From Geosiphon pyriformis (Eukaryota > Glomeromycota > Glomeromycetes > Archaeosporales > Geosiphonaceae): a stretch of 64,000 nt of DNA. The position numbers and the translations under genes were made by a program. The stretch covers positions 2,230,048-2,294,047 of the forward strand of contig JAAOMT010000436.1 in assembly GCA_016748015.1 (NCBI GenBank), read 5' to 3'. Positions 33,678-46,066 of the stretch are shown piece by piece. The notes under the pieces are model-generated. The model was not told the DNA's origin. It did no database searches and was given only the letters and a program-made list of their open reading frames with translations. Positions within the stretch are counted from its first letter, which is position 1. Every line of letters begins with the position of its first letter.

Positions 33678-36250
33678 TCACTGGATGGTAAGTCTGGAGA
33701 GAGTGTTAGTGTTTTGATGATTAGCTCTTTTGCAGTGTTGAATGTCATAGTCGAATTCGTCCAAGTGGAGTATCCAGCGAGTTATCCGTTTATGTTCCAA
33801 GTTTCTTTTGTTGCATAGCCAAACCAAAGCTTGGTGATCTGTTACCACCAAAAATTTCACACCTTTAAGATATTTGTCCCAGTAGCTGGTAGCCCAAACT
33901 ACTGCTAAGCATTCCTGCTCAGTAACTGAGTAGTTCCTTTCTGCTGGTGTGAGAGTTCTACTGGCATATGCTACAGCATGTTCTCTGTTATCTTCATCTT
34001 TTTAGGAAAGAACAGCACCAAGTCCATAGCCAGATGCATCAGTGTGGAGGATAAAAGGTTGATCCAAATTAGGTTGATGAGGATGGGTTCTGTAACCAGT
34101 TTTTCCTTCAGAATTTCAAATGCTTTTTATTGATGAGTGCCTCAGTGATAATTGATGTTTTTCCTAAGTAGCTGATTGAGAGGAGCAGCGATTTTGGAGA
34201 AATTCTTGATAATAAGAGGCCAAACCAAGAAAAGAGCGTAGTTCATGAACATTCATTGGTTGTTTAATGTTTTGAACTTTTTCAATTTTGGCTGGATCAG
34301 GAAAGATTCCATCTTTTGTAATAAGATGGCCAAGGAACTAGGTGGATTGACGTCCAAAGAATGATTTGATTGGATTGATCTTGAGACCAGCATTTCTAAG
34401 GAGGTCAAAAACCTTTTGCAAATGTTCAAGGTGTTCATTCCAGGTTTTTGAGTATACCATTATGTCGTCCAAGTAGACTAGAACAAAGTTTTCTTTTACT
34501 GATTCAAATACTTTGTCCATTAAGCATTAAAATGTGGAAGGAGCATTTGTGAGACCAAAAGGCATGACTGTGAATTTGTAGGTGCCATACTTGGTGATGA
34601 AGGCAGTTTTCTTTCTGCTTTCTGGATCCATCTCTACTTGCCAGAATCCAGCAGTTAAGTCAATGGTTGAGAAGAAAGCAGCACCATGGAATTGGTCTAG
34701 CATTGCATCAATCTTGGGAAGTGGGTACATATCTCTTTCAGTAATGGTGATAGTCAACACAAAAGCATAGGGTTCCTCCTTTCTTGGATACCACTACAAC
34801 TGGGAATGCCCATTCACTCTTGGTTTCCTGTATGAATCCAAGGGTTTTCATTTGGGTTATTTCCTTTTTTATAAACTCATCATTGTGCCTGTTGGATTGA
34901 TAGGGCTTCAAATGGATGGGGCGAGTTTCTCTGGTGATGATGGTGTGTTGTATCACATGTGTACATTCAGGAGGTTCACCTTCTTTTGAGATAACTGGGC
35001 TGTTTCTAGCCAGCAGGTTTTTAATGTCTACTTTTCTTTCTTCTGGAGAGGGTTCTCTTTGTTCTACAACCAGTGATTGGATTTCAGGTGGTTTGTTTTC
35101 AAAGGACTTTTGGACTTCTTTTATTTCCTCTCGGGGTATCAAGCTGATTGGTTTCCAATCTTTGTAATAGATCAGGCAGGACATGCATTCATTGCTAGGA
35201 GAGTACAATGGTTTGTCACACCAGCACCAGACACAAGGACCATGCCACCAATAACTGTATTTGGCTTTCTTGCCTGGCTTTCTGTCAAAGGTTTTTCTAA
35301 GCATGTCATAATAAGACCAGCAGATCAGCTTGCCATTGACAATGATTCCTTTTTTATCTGCCTTGACATTATCCAGTGGTTTGCCATTGCTAGTGAAGAT
35401 GGTATAAGCGAGTTCAGCAGTTTCTTCTTGTTCTTGTTTTTCTTCTTCCTCACTTTCTTCATCATCTGATTCATCTGATTCATTTTCTTCTGGACTCTGC
35501 TTGGGTACTGGGGGAGTTGTCCAATGGCAACACTTAACCACAATGGGTTTTTCACCACATCTGATGGTTAGTTCACAGAGTTCATAATCAAGCAAAGCCT
35601 TTGCTTTCTTGAGCCATTCATTGCCAACAATGATGGTGTATTTTTTTGCTTCAGACACTTCCATATCAGTTTCAATGCTGATGCCATTGATGCGGACAGG
35701 AATACCTTTGGCTATGCCAAGCCCTTTTTTCTTATCACCATGCACATTGGTCATTGGTTGTGTGGATGGTTCATCAATTTTTCTGCCAATTGCTTCAAGA
35801 AAGTGTTTGGCTATTGTCAGCAAGTCCAGCTTGGCGAGGGCGTTTGTTGGTTTTGGGTGGTTTTTTCTTTGGAATCAGGGATTTGCAAAGATTTTTTCTG
35901 AATTGTGGATGGGTCATCAATTGGCCAAAGGTTATATGTGCTGGGGTTTCCATAAGGTCTTTGACAACAGAATAGGGACCGGATTTTTGTACTATTTCTG
36001 GGGGTTCTAACTTTGGAGGGTTCTTGAAAACTTTGGCTTTTGGGGGCTCATTGTTGTCAGCAGTTGATGTAGAAGCTTTATTGGGGTCTAGAACGAAATC
36101 AACTTTGGCTTTCTTCTTCTTTCTTGTGGATTCAGAGGGGTTGATTGCTAATTCATCCATGTCATGGTCATCATCAGTTAAGTTAAAAGTGTAAAAGGGG
36201 TTTTCTTCTGGTTGGCTTGCACTCTCACCCTTTGGAGGTGCGCCTACCAG
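33678..36250 (-). pseudogene. pol: Copy E protease-RT-RNase H with protease core deleted
   Basis: An 89-bp deletion at about 35815 removes the segment coding the protease DSGSS active site, fusing flanking sequences out of frame. Further 11-bp deletions occur near 34746 (RT) and 34209, plus a one-base deletion near 34077. RT catalytic YLDDIMVYS is intact. A stop replaces a Gln codon before LMDKVF near 34528, also seen in copy G. Ends LTIQ-TGA 33680-33678. Confidence 0.83.
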
Positions 36251-37798
36251 TTTAAAGGCTGATAAACAGTGGCTTCAACTAGGGGATCCTCTCCAAAGAA
36301 ATTGATGTTGGCATGATTGGGTTTTTGGTTGGGCACATTGTTGTTGTTGATACTGTTGTTCTGAGCATCATTGTTTCTGGGGACTGGTGGAGGCAGTGGA
36401 GGATTGTTGCAATCTCTTGAAATGTGTCCAGTTAATCCACAGTGATAGCATACAGGTGGGCCATGATTTTGTTGTCTTTGATAAGGTGGTTGCTGGGGCT
36501 GATTGAAGCGTGGTTCAAATCTGGGTCTTTGTGGTTGCTGATTTTCTCTGACTGCTTGGGGCTAAGGGTTCTAATAACTGGGCAAGATTTGCTGTGAGTC
36601 TGTCTATTAACTGTTCATTTGGATCTTAAGTGTGAGTGGCAAAAGAAGTAGCAGCCATTTGAGGGGCAGGAGCCATGACAGGAACAAGAGCAAAAACTGG
36701 TAGTGTGGATCCCAAGTGCATCCTTTGGTTGTCTTCAATTCTTTGTGCTAATTCAATGGCCATATCCATGGTGGGATTATTTTTCAGGACCAGGAGGGGC
36801 CAAAGAGCATACGATAGATCAGTTCTCAATCCTTTTGTGAAGGAGTGAATTTTCTGCTCTTCTGTCCAATTTTTTCCAGTGTCTACTCGTTTGATTAACT
36901 TTCTGATTGCTTTGGCGTATTTGGTTACAACTTCACTGGGACCTTGGGTTCTTCTTTCCAATTCCATATGCCATTTTGATATTAATATTGGGGTTCTGAA
37001 CTTGTTTTCAAACCGGGTAGTGAAAGAAGTGTTGATTTCTCCCACATTTGCTGGTGTCCATCTAACGATTCTTTGCTGGGCATTGGCATCTGTTTCTTGT
37101 GAGAACCAGATAGCAGGGGATCCTTGAAGGTAGCCACCAACAATTTGGAACTTGTACTCATCATCATATTGATTGGCTGTAATGGCTCTTTCAAAGTCAT
37201 CCAACCATTCAATTGGATCTTGTGCATCACCTCTAAATAATGGTATTGGGGTGTTGTTTCTTCACCCTAGAGCAGTTTGTATACCTTGGAGGGCGGCCAG
37301 AATGTTTGCTTGCATGGGGTCATTAGCCATTGGTTCAGGAGTAATTGTTTGTGTAGACGAGTCTGATTTGCTTGATAAAAGATCAAAAACAGGGGCAGTT
37401 TAGTAGCTTTCTTCTTCTGTTTCAAAGGGAGTTTCAGTTGCTTGATGGGCAGCAATCCAAATGTGGATTTGATGATTCAGATATTTGAAATCAGGGGGCT
37501 GTTGTTCAAAGGTTGCAGAATATAAGAGCTGATTGATACTGTTGTTTCTTTCTTCAAAGTCGTTTTCAAAATAAGCTTGGTCAAAGTAATAGGTTGTATA
37601 AACTGTGTAGGTTTCAGCTGAATGCTCATTCAGGAACCAGTTCCAAAAGTCTTGGAATTGTCTACTTGATTGTTTTTCAAGGAGGAAGCAGATCAAGCAG
37701 GAGGGCAGAGGATTAAGTTCAATGAAACTTTGGTCGTTTCTGTTGTGTGTTACAAAGTGTTCTTCTGATTGCTGTGGCAGATATGAGTAATCACCCAT
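36244..37798 (-). pseudogene. gag: Copy E gag
   Basis: ATG 37798-37796 (MGDYSYLPQQ). 1,555 nt, one base longer than the family, because of an extra G near 36558. Stops: TAA near 37400 (Gln) and TAA 36626-36628 (Gln), the latter at the same codon as in copy F. Capsid-like domain and CCHC knuckle are recognisable. Confidence 0.82.
36250..36256 (-). promoter_or_regulatory. -1 frameshift slippery site TTTAAAC, copy E
   Basis: Intact heptamer one codon before the gag TAG (36246-36244). Confidence 0.78.
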
Positions 37799-37850
37799 AC
37801 AATGAGGGAATAAGTGAATTTTGACAACCTCACAGAGAGCACCACTTTTA

Positions 37851-38528
37851 TGTTACGGGTTGGAGTAACAAGCTAATGGATAGCAAGGGAGAACAGTATT
37901 GTATGGTGATGGAAATAAACAAAGAAGGAATTCCAATAAGGGAGCGAATTGAATAAGTAGGAATTCAATGTGCATGATCAGTCTCATAAAAATCACAGTC
38001 GCTAATCTTTTCTTAAATCTGAAGGTAGAGGAATAGTCTGTAATTATTAACAAGATAACACTGCTGCTATTATTCTATGCCTTAACTCGGTGATTCTTAG
38101 AATCAATAACAGGTATTGTTGTACTTTTCAATCGTTTCTTTATTCAATGAATTACAAAAGCAAGACAATTGCTTCTCAGGCTAATTCTAACAAATACAAA
38201 TCAAGAAGGTGAAAAGATAAGGTATGTGAATACCAACAAGTAGATACTTGAAGGTAAGGAAAGGGGAATAAGCAATTATGAGAGGAAGTAATTGATATTG
38301 TTTATTTTGTTACTTTGATCATGTCTTTCTACAGCTAAGGGAATCATTGCTTATATAGCTATCTAAAGTGGTCAACGACCAGGTCAATGATCAGGTCAAT
38401 GATCAGGTCAATGGTCAGGTCATTGATCAGGTCAACGATCACTATCTAAAAATAGGGTGGCTAATTATATGACATCAGTGGCTAATACATGTGATAATTA
38501 ATAAAAACTATGTGTTTCAACCATAACA
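37851..38528 (-). repeat. 5' LTR of copy E
   Basis: 678 bp with five 12-bp units. PBS TGGTGCTCTCTGTGAGG follows six bases inside (one C-to-T change against copy B). Confidence 0.92.
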
Positions 38529-38532
38529 TTAG

Positions 38533-38671
38533 TATTAAGCCCAGCCTTCCTCCAAAGTTCAGCTTGTATGCCTGATAGGCAAGGAGCTTTGTTATAAGGT
38601 ATGTGGCTCAATATGTGTTCAAATTTTTCATTTGTTATTTCAGTCATCACATCATCAAAGGCATGATTTGG
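38533..38671 (-). pseudogene. LINE L2 fragment (RT N-terminal side), fused to family-2 sequence
   Basis: Codes for MTEITNEKFEHILSHIPYNK and SGIQAELWRKAG, the RT entry block of non-LTR elements (APGLSGI-like; here APCLSGI). It continues across copy E at 30838. At about 38671 the frame passes directly into family-2 linker sequence (CLEQLNT), so the LINE is 5'-truncated and sits inside copy I. Confidence 0.7.
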
Positions 38672-41056
38672 GGTGTTTAGTTGTTCTAAACATTGCTTTT
38701 GCTCCTCTCTGGTAAATGCTAATTCTTGGTAATATTTATTGAATTGTTTGAAATTTATTATGTCAAAGATAATATCAGAATTTAGAACCCAAATGATCTC
38801 TTCTGGTTCTGGTGAGTTGTTTTTGATCATTCTAATTTCTTTTGGTGTTGCTTCTTTAATTTTGGGAATTGCTATTTTTTATATTTTGTTGTTATTATGT
38901 AGACAATTGTTCAGATGTTTTACAGTTCTTCTCCAGACAGTGTCTATAAGCATTCTTTTTCTCACCCAATTACTAATAAAAATCATGTATTGACATGATT
39001 TGTCGCATATTCCTCTATGATCAGAAATGTTGTTTTATATTCCTTCATTTAAAAGAGTTTCTCCACAAGCAAGGCATGGTTTGTTATTTCATTTTTCTTG
39101 TTTTTTTGGTCATCCAAAGCATTCAAGGATGTATGAACAGCAGTAGTATTTTGTGGCTATTGGCCATTCCTCATTGTTATTATAACATGTGCCCATTGTT
39201 GACAATTTCTTGCTACAATTAATGCAAATTAATTTTGGTTGATGATAGTTTGGCTGGTATTAAGTAGTAGTGCTGTATGAAATATATATGGAGATAGTTG
39301 CTTGGGTTTTTTCTTCTTTTTTTTTCTTCTTTTTTCCTTTCTCTTCTTATGTAGGTATCAGTAGTAATTTATTGTGTTCTTTTTCAGCTCATAATACTTA
39401 ACATATTTTCCAAGTAGGTTTTTTCAAATTCAATTAGTGGTTGTTTGTTGATAGTGGTCTTAAAATGACTACAAGTAACTAGTACCTAAATGTTTTGGCC
39501 ATTCTGATTTAGTTGTAATTCTTGAGTGGTCCAGTCAAATATGGCATTGGTTTTGGATAGCCAGTTGTTATCAATTAGAGTTTGGTACTGGGTGACTTTT
39601 ATGACAAGAATTTTTATGGATGCAATGATGCCATTGACTTCAAATAAAAAGTCATCAATCTTACCAATAGGTATTTTTGTCACTTCATTGGTATTAATAA
39701 TTCTGGTATTAGCAATGTAATCAACTTGATAACTTAATTGGTCTATGAGTTGTCATGTAATTATGCTGCTGGCTGATCCACTGTCCAGGATCAGTTTGAT
39801 AGACTAATTATTAACCTTAGCATTTGTATACATTGTAGTGATTGGTTTTGATTCAAGAATAGCTCTACTGAATAGTGGTGTTTCAACTAATTCCTTCAGT
39901 TCAAAGGGAAAGATGATAGTAAGTAATTTGTTTTCAATAATAATTGCTGAAGATATGTTGTTGGTGAGTAGTTGGGTTTGATTGGGTTCTTAATTGCTGG
40001 GTTTAGTGTCTTTTGGGGTAACCAGAAGACTTAAATAGTTATGAAAATTTGGGTTTTGGTTGTACCCAATTTCTAAATTCCACTGGTATAATCCTGATGG
40101 CTGTTGTAATAAGCTGGGAATTGATTAATATATTACTATCGCCAATTGCTAATTTTGTTGGATGTAGGTAATTCTTGGTCTTGGATTTCTGGATATTTGA
40201 GCTGAGTTTTGTGGTGGTGTTTGAAATGGTTGGGACTGATATATGATCTGTGACTGTTGTTAATATATTACTAATGCTGAAGACTAATAAATTGGTGGTG
40301 AATATATTGTTTGTTACATTATTAGGGTGTAATAAGGTTAATATAAATCTTGATTTGAGTGGTAATTCAGAGTTTAAAATCAGTGATTGGGGTTTCTATG
40401 TTGATTTTCCAATTGTTGATTATTAATCTTAGCATAACAATCAACCCTGATGTGTTTTTGTTTACCACAATTATTGCAAATATATGTCTCTTGTTGCCAT
40501 GATGATCAAGTTAATGATGACATAGAACACAACAAATTTTGGTGCTAATTGAAAGTTTTGGAATTGTCATGATGTTATAGTAGTTGATATATGGCCTGAT
40601 TGTTATTAACTAAATACCTCTCTAATTTCTGATTAATTGAATCACTAAATTGTTTCAATTTGGAATCCAATTCAAATTATCCATTCATCACTAAATTTAT
40701 AGCTTGGACATAATTGGCTTTGAGTTTAGCTGATTTGAAATCTCAGTATAAGTAATAACATTTTAAAGTATTTGTAAGTGTATTGGATATACATATTGTA
40801 GGAGACTATTGCATAGGCCACAAATAAATTGATTTAAGATTTGTGGTATAATAAAGTAGTTTGTGTCAATTGCTTGTATTTGGCATAAGCTCCTATGAAA
40901 GCATCCTAAGTAAGTGGTAATTGCTTCAGTTTCTTTTTGTTTGATAATTGTGAAAGTATTTGCTAGGCAATTGATACTATTATTATTACTAAAATATCTC
41001 AAAAATTCAACCTTAAATGCATTAAAGTCTTGGGGTTTCTGGATTAGGCTTTAATA
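38672..41056 (-). pseudogene. pol: Family-2 copy I: gag, protease and Cys-rich linker (degenerate)
   Basis: From high to low coordinates: end of the capsid-like domain (YFSNNNSINCLANTFTIIKQ, matching YFSDPNAVIQLQNEFNTIKQ in copy H), a decayed zinc-knuckle region, a protease with DSGSASSII near 39776-39792 and INDWLSK-like WLSKTNA block, a low-complexity Lys run (about 39300-39350), then a Cys-rich linker with CC, CLACG and CDKSCQY pairs (39200-38980) and a segment ending REEQKQCLEQLNT. Many stops and frameshifts. Copy F interrupts its gag at 41057-41060; the N-terminal half is at 49465-50549. Confidence 0.72.
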
Positions 41057-41060
41057 CTAT

Positions 41061-41714
41061 TGTTACAGTTGAAACCCATAGTTTTTATTAGTTATCACAT
41101 GTATTAGCCACTGATGTCATATAATTAGCCACCCTATTTTTAGATAGTGATTGTTGACCTGATCATTGACCTGATTGTTGACCTGGTTGTTGACCACTTT
41201 AGATAGCTATATAAGTGATGATTCCCTTAGCTGTAGAAAGACATGATCAAAGTAATGAAATAAACAATATCAATTACTTCCTCTCATAATCGCTTATTCT
41301 CCTTTCCTTACCTTCAAGTATCTACTTGTTGGCATTCACATACCTTATCTTTTCCCCTTCTTGATTTGTATTTGTTAGAATTAGCCTGAGAAGCAATTGG
41401 CTTGCTCTTGTAATTCATTGAATAAAGAAACGATTGAAAAGTACAACAATACCTGTTATTGATTCTAAGAATTGCTGAGTTGAAGCATAGAATAATAGCA
41501 GTGGTGTTATCTTGTTGACAATCATGGACTATTCCTCTACCTTCAGATTTAAGAAAAGATTAGCGACTGTGATTTTTATGAGACTGATCATGCACATTGA
41601 ATTCCTACTTATTTAATTTGCTCCCTTATTGTAATTCCCTCTTTGTTTATTTCCATTACTATACAATACTGTTCTCCCTTGCTATCCATTAGCTTGTTAC
41701 TCCAACCTGTAACA
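41061..41714 (+). repeat. 5' LTR (LTR1) of copy F
   Basis: 654 bp, TGTTACAG to TGTAACA. Three 12-bp units, a TATA box, and AATAAA at 41421-41426. Confidence 0.92.
41208..41214 (+). promoter_or_regulatory. LTR promoter TATA box
   Basis: TATATAA about 147 bp into the LTR, immediately after the tandem TGACCTGATCAT-type units (about 41150-41193). Every family-1 LTR keeps this arrangement, which marks the likely U3/R boundary region. Confidence 0.65.
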
Positions 41715-41720
41715 TAAAAG

Positions 41721-41737
41721 TGGTGCTCCCTGTAAGG
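41721..41737 (+). other. Primer-binding site of copy F
   Basis: TGGTGCTCCCTGTAAGG, six bases after LTR1; one G-to-A change from copy B. Confidence 0.6.
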
Positions 41738-41766
41738 TTGTCAAAATTCACTTATTCTCTCATTGT

Positions 41767-43320
41767 ATGGGTGATTACTCATATCTGCCACAGCAATCAG
41801 AAAAACACTTTGCAGCACACAACAGAAATGATCTAAATTTCATTGAACTTAATCCTCTGCCCTCCTGCTTGATCTGTTTCTCCCTTGAAGAACAATCCAG
41901 TAGACAATTCCAAGACTTTTGGAACTGGTTTCTGAATGAGCATTCAGCTGAAACCTACACAGCTTATACAACCTATTACTTTGACCAAGCTTATTTTGAA
42001 AACAACTTTGAAGAAAGAAACAACAGTATAAATCAACTCTTATATTCTGCAACTTTTGAACAACAGCCTCCTGATTTAGAATATCTGAATTATCAAATTC
42101 ACATTTGGATTGATGCCCATCAAGCAACTGAAACTCTCTTTAAAACAGAAGAAGAAAGTTACCAAACTGCCCCTGTTTTTGATCTTTTATTAAGTGAATC
42201 AGACTCATCTACACAAACAGTTACCCCTGAACCAATGGCTAATAACCCCATGCAAGCAAACATTCTGGCCGCTCTCCAAAATATACAAACTGCTCTAGGA
42301 AGAAGAAACAATATCCCACTACCAATATTTAGAGGTGATGCACAAGATCCAATTGAATGGTTGGATAATTTTGAGAGAGCTGCCACAGCCAACCAGTATG
42401 ATGAAAAATACAAGTTCCAAATCGTTGGTGGCTACCTCCAAGGCTCTCCTGCTACCTGGTTCTTACAAGAAACAGATGCCAATGCTCAACACAGAATAAT
42501 CAGATGAACACCAATCAATGCTGGAGAAGAAAATACCTCTTTCACTACCTGATTTGAGGCCAAGTTCAAAACCCCAATATTAATATCCAAATGGCACATG
42601 GAATTGGAAAGAAGAACCCAAGGCCCTGGAGAAGTAGTGACTGAATATGCCAAGGCTATTAGAAAGCTAATCAAACATGTAGACTCTGGGAGAAATTGGA
42701 CAGAAGAGCAGAAAATTCACTCCTTCACAAAAGGATTGAGAACTGATCTATCATATGCTCTTTGGCCCCTCCTGGCCCTGAAAGATAACCCCACTATGGA
42801 TATGGCCATTGAATTAGCACAAAGAATTAAAGATAACCAAAAGATGCACTTGGGATCCACACTACCAGTTTTTGCTCTTGCTCCTGTCATGGCTCCTGCC
42901 CCTCAAATGGCTGCTACTTCTTTTGCCACTCACACTTAAGATCCAAATGAACAGTTAATAGACAGACTTACAGCAAATCTTGCCCAGTTATTAGAACCCT
43001 TAGCCCAAGCAGTCAGAGAAAATCAACAACCACAAAGATCCAGATTTGAACCACGCTTCAATCAGCCCCAGCAACCACCTTATCAAAGACAACAAAATCA
43101 TGGCCCACCTGTATGCTATCACTGTGGATTAACTGGACACATTTCAAGAGATTGCAACAATCCTCCACTGCCTCCACCAGTCTCCAGAAACAATGATGCT
43201 CAGAACAACAGTATCAACAACAACAATGTGCCCAACCAAAAACCCAATCATGCCAACATCAATTTCTTTGGAAAGGATTCCCTAGTTGAAGCCACTGTTT
43301 ATCAGCATTTAAACTGGTAG
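41767..43320 (+). pseudogene. gag: Copy F gag
   Basis: ATG 41767; 518 codons to TAG 43318-43320. Capsid-like domain (YLQGSPATWF) and CCHC knuckle CYHCGLTGHISRDC at residues about 450-463. Stops: TGA 42505-42507 (Trp), TGA near 42550 (Arg CGA) and TAA 42937-42939 (Gln). No indels. Confidence 0.85.
43308..43314 (+). promoter_or_regulatory. -1 frameshift slippery site TTTAAAC, copy F
   Basis: Gag frame CAT TTA AAC TGG TAG; a -1 slip continues as CTG GTA GGC into protease-RT. GGCGCAC after a 5-nt spacer can start a stem. Confidence 0.8.
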
Positions 43321-46001
43321 GCGCACCTCCAAAGGGTGAAAGTACAAGCCAACTAGAAGAAAACCCCTTTTACACTTTTAACTTAACTGATGATGACAAT
43401 GACATGGATGAATTAGCAATCAACTCCTCTGAATTCACAAGAAAGAAGAAGAAAGCCAAAGTTGATTTCGTTTTAGACCCCAATAAAGCTTCTACATCAA
43501 CTGCTGACAACAATGAGCCCCCAAAAGCCAAATTTTTCAAGAACCCTCCAAAGTTGGAACCCCCAGAAATAGTACAAAAATCCGGCCCCTATTCTGTTGT
43601 CAAAGACCTTATGGAAACCCCAGCACATATAACCTTTGGCCAATTGATAACCCATCCACAATTCAGAAAAGATCTTTGCAAATCTCTGATTCCAAAGAAA
43701 AAGACACCCAAAACCAACAAACACTCTTGCCAAGCTGGACTTGCTGACAATAGCAATGTCACTCTTCTAATTTGTAAAGCCCAAGTGGCTGGCTATTTTA
43801 TCGATTTGATCCTAGACAGTGGATCATCTGTTAGTGTTATTGCCAAACACTTTCTTGAAGCAATTGGCAGAAAAATTGATGAATCATCCACACAACCAAT
43901 GACCAATGTGCATGGTGATAAGAAAAAAGGGCTTGGCATAGCCAAAGCTATTCCTGTCTGCATCAATGGCATCAGCATTGAAACTGATATGGAAGTGTCT
44001 AAAGCAAAAGAATACACCATCATTGTTGGCAATGAATGGCTCAAGAAAGCAAAGGCTTTGCTTAATTATGAACTCTGTGAACTAACCATCAGATGTGGTG
44101 AAAAACCCATTGTGGTTAAGTATTGCCATTGGACAACTCCCCCAGTACCCAAGCAGAGTCCAGAAAAAAATGAATCAGATGAATCAGATGATGAAGAAAG
44201 TAAGGAAGAAGAAAAACAAGAAAAACAAGAAGAAACTGCTGAACTTGCCTATACTATCTTCACTAGCAATGGCAAACCACTGGATAATGTCAAGGCAGAT
44301 AAAGAAGGAATCATTGTCAATGGCAAGCTGATCTGCTGGCCTTATTATGACATGCTCAGAAGAACCTTTGACAGAAAGCCAGGCAAGAAAGCCAAATACA
44401 GTTATTGGTGGCATGGTCTTTGTGTCTGGTGCTGGTGCAACAAATTATTGTATTCTCCTAGCAATGAATGCATGTCCTGCCTGATCTATTACAAAGATTA
44501 GGAACCAATCAGCTTGATACCCCGAGAGAAAATAAAAGAAGTCCAAAAGTCCTTTGAAAACGAACCACCTGAAATTCAATCACTGGTTGTAGAACAAAGA
44601 GAACCCTCTCCAGAAGAAAGAAAAGTAGACATTGAAAACCTGCTGGCTAGAAACAGCCCAGTTATCTCAAAAGAAGGTGAACCTCCTGGATGTACACATG
44701 TGGTACAACACACTATCATCACCAGAGAAACTCACCCCATCCATTTGAAGCCCTATCAATCTAACAGGCACAATGATGAGTTTATAAAAAAGAAAATAAC
44801 CCGAATGAAAACCCTTGGATTCATACAGGAAACCAAGAGTGAATGGGCATCCCCAGTTGTAGTAGTATCCAAGAAAGGAGGAATCCTATGCTTTTGTGTT
44901 GACTATCGCCAATTAAATGCCATTACTGAAAGAAACATGTACCCACTTCCTAAGATTGATGCAATGCTAGACTAATTCCATGGTGCCGCTTTCTTCTCAA
45001 CCATTGACTTAACTACTGGATTCTGGCAAGTAGAGATAGATCCAGAAAGCAGAAAGAAAACTGCCTTCATCACCAAGTATGGTATCTACGAATTCACAGT
45101 CATGCCTTTTGGTCTCACAAATGCTCCTCCCACATTTCAATGCTTAATGGACAAAGTATTTGAATCAGTAAAAGAAAACTTTGTTCTAGTCTACTTGGAC
45201 AACATAATGGTATATTCAAAAACCTGGGATGAACACCTTGAACATTTGCAAAAGGTTTTTGACCTCCTTAGAAATGCTGGTCTCAAGATCAATCCAATCA
45301 AATCATTCTTTGGATGTCAATCCACCCAGTTCCTTGGCCATCTTATTACAAAAGATGGAATCTTCCCTGATCCAGCCAAAATTGAAAAAGTTCAAAACAT
45401 TAGACAACCAATGAATGTTCATGAACTACGCTCTTTTCTTGGTTTGGCCTCTTATTATCGCAAGTTTGTCAAGAATTTCTCCAAAATCACTGCTCCTCTC
45501 AATCAGCTACTTAGGAAAAACATCAATTATCACTGGGACACTCATCAACAAAAAGCATTTGAAATTCTGAAGGAAAAACTAGTTACAGAACCCATCCTCA
45601 TGCAACCTAATTTGGATCAATCTTTTATTTTCCACACTGATGCATCAGGCTATGGACTTGGTGCTGTTCTTTCCCAAAAAGATGAAGATAACAGAGAACA
45701 CGCCGTAGCATATGCCAGTAGAACTCTCACACCAGCAGAAAAGAACTACTCAGTTACTAAGCAGGAATGCTTAGCAGTAGTTTGGGCTACCAGCTACTGG
45801 GACAAATATCTTAAGGGTGTGAAATTTTTGGTGGTAACAGATCACCAAGCTTTGGTTTGGCTATGCAACAAAAGAAACCTGGAACATAAATGGATAACTC
45901 GCTGGATGATCTACTTGGATGAATTCGACTATGACATTCAATACCACAAAGAAGCTAATCATCAAAACGTCGACGCTCTCTCCAGACTTACCATCCAGTG
46001 A
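43314..46001 (+). pseudogene. pol: Copy F protease-RT-RNase H
   Basis: 896 codons in one frame. Protease LILDSGSS at residues about 165-172 is intact. Next come a Glu/Lys-rich acidic stretch, the Cys motif CVWCWC plus CMSC, RT with catalytic YLDN (Asp to Asn) at about residues 627-630, and RNase H starting HTDASGYGLGAV. Stops: TAG 44499-44501 (Trp) and TAA 44973-44975 (Gln). The terminal TGA at 45999-46001 is shared by the family and so is not a lesion. Confidence 0.87.
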
Positions 46002-46066
46002 TAGTAAAACCCTTTCAAACCAAACCAACTTAATTATTTGTAACTCCCCCACAAACAAACACGATA

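Larger units (their letters stand above)
30843..38528 (-). mobile_element. Ty3/gypsy family-1 copy E
   Basis: 7,686 bp on the minus strand with both LTRs and perfect target duplication TTAG (30839-30842 and 38529-38532), inserted in LINE L2. It contains an assembly gap of 681 N. Four small deletions totalling about 115 nt in pol1 and one inserted base in gag. Closest in wording to copy B. Confidence 0.93.
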
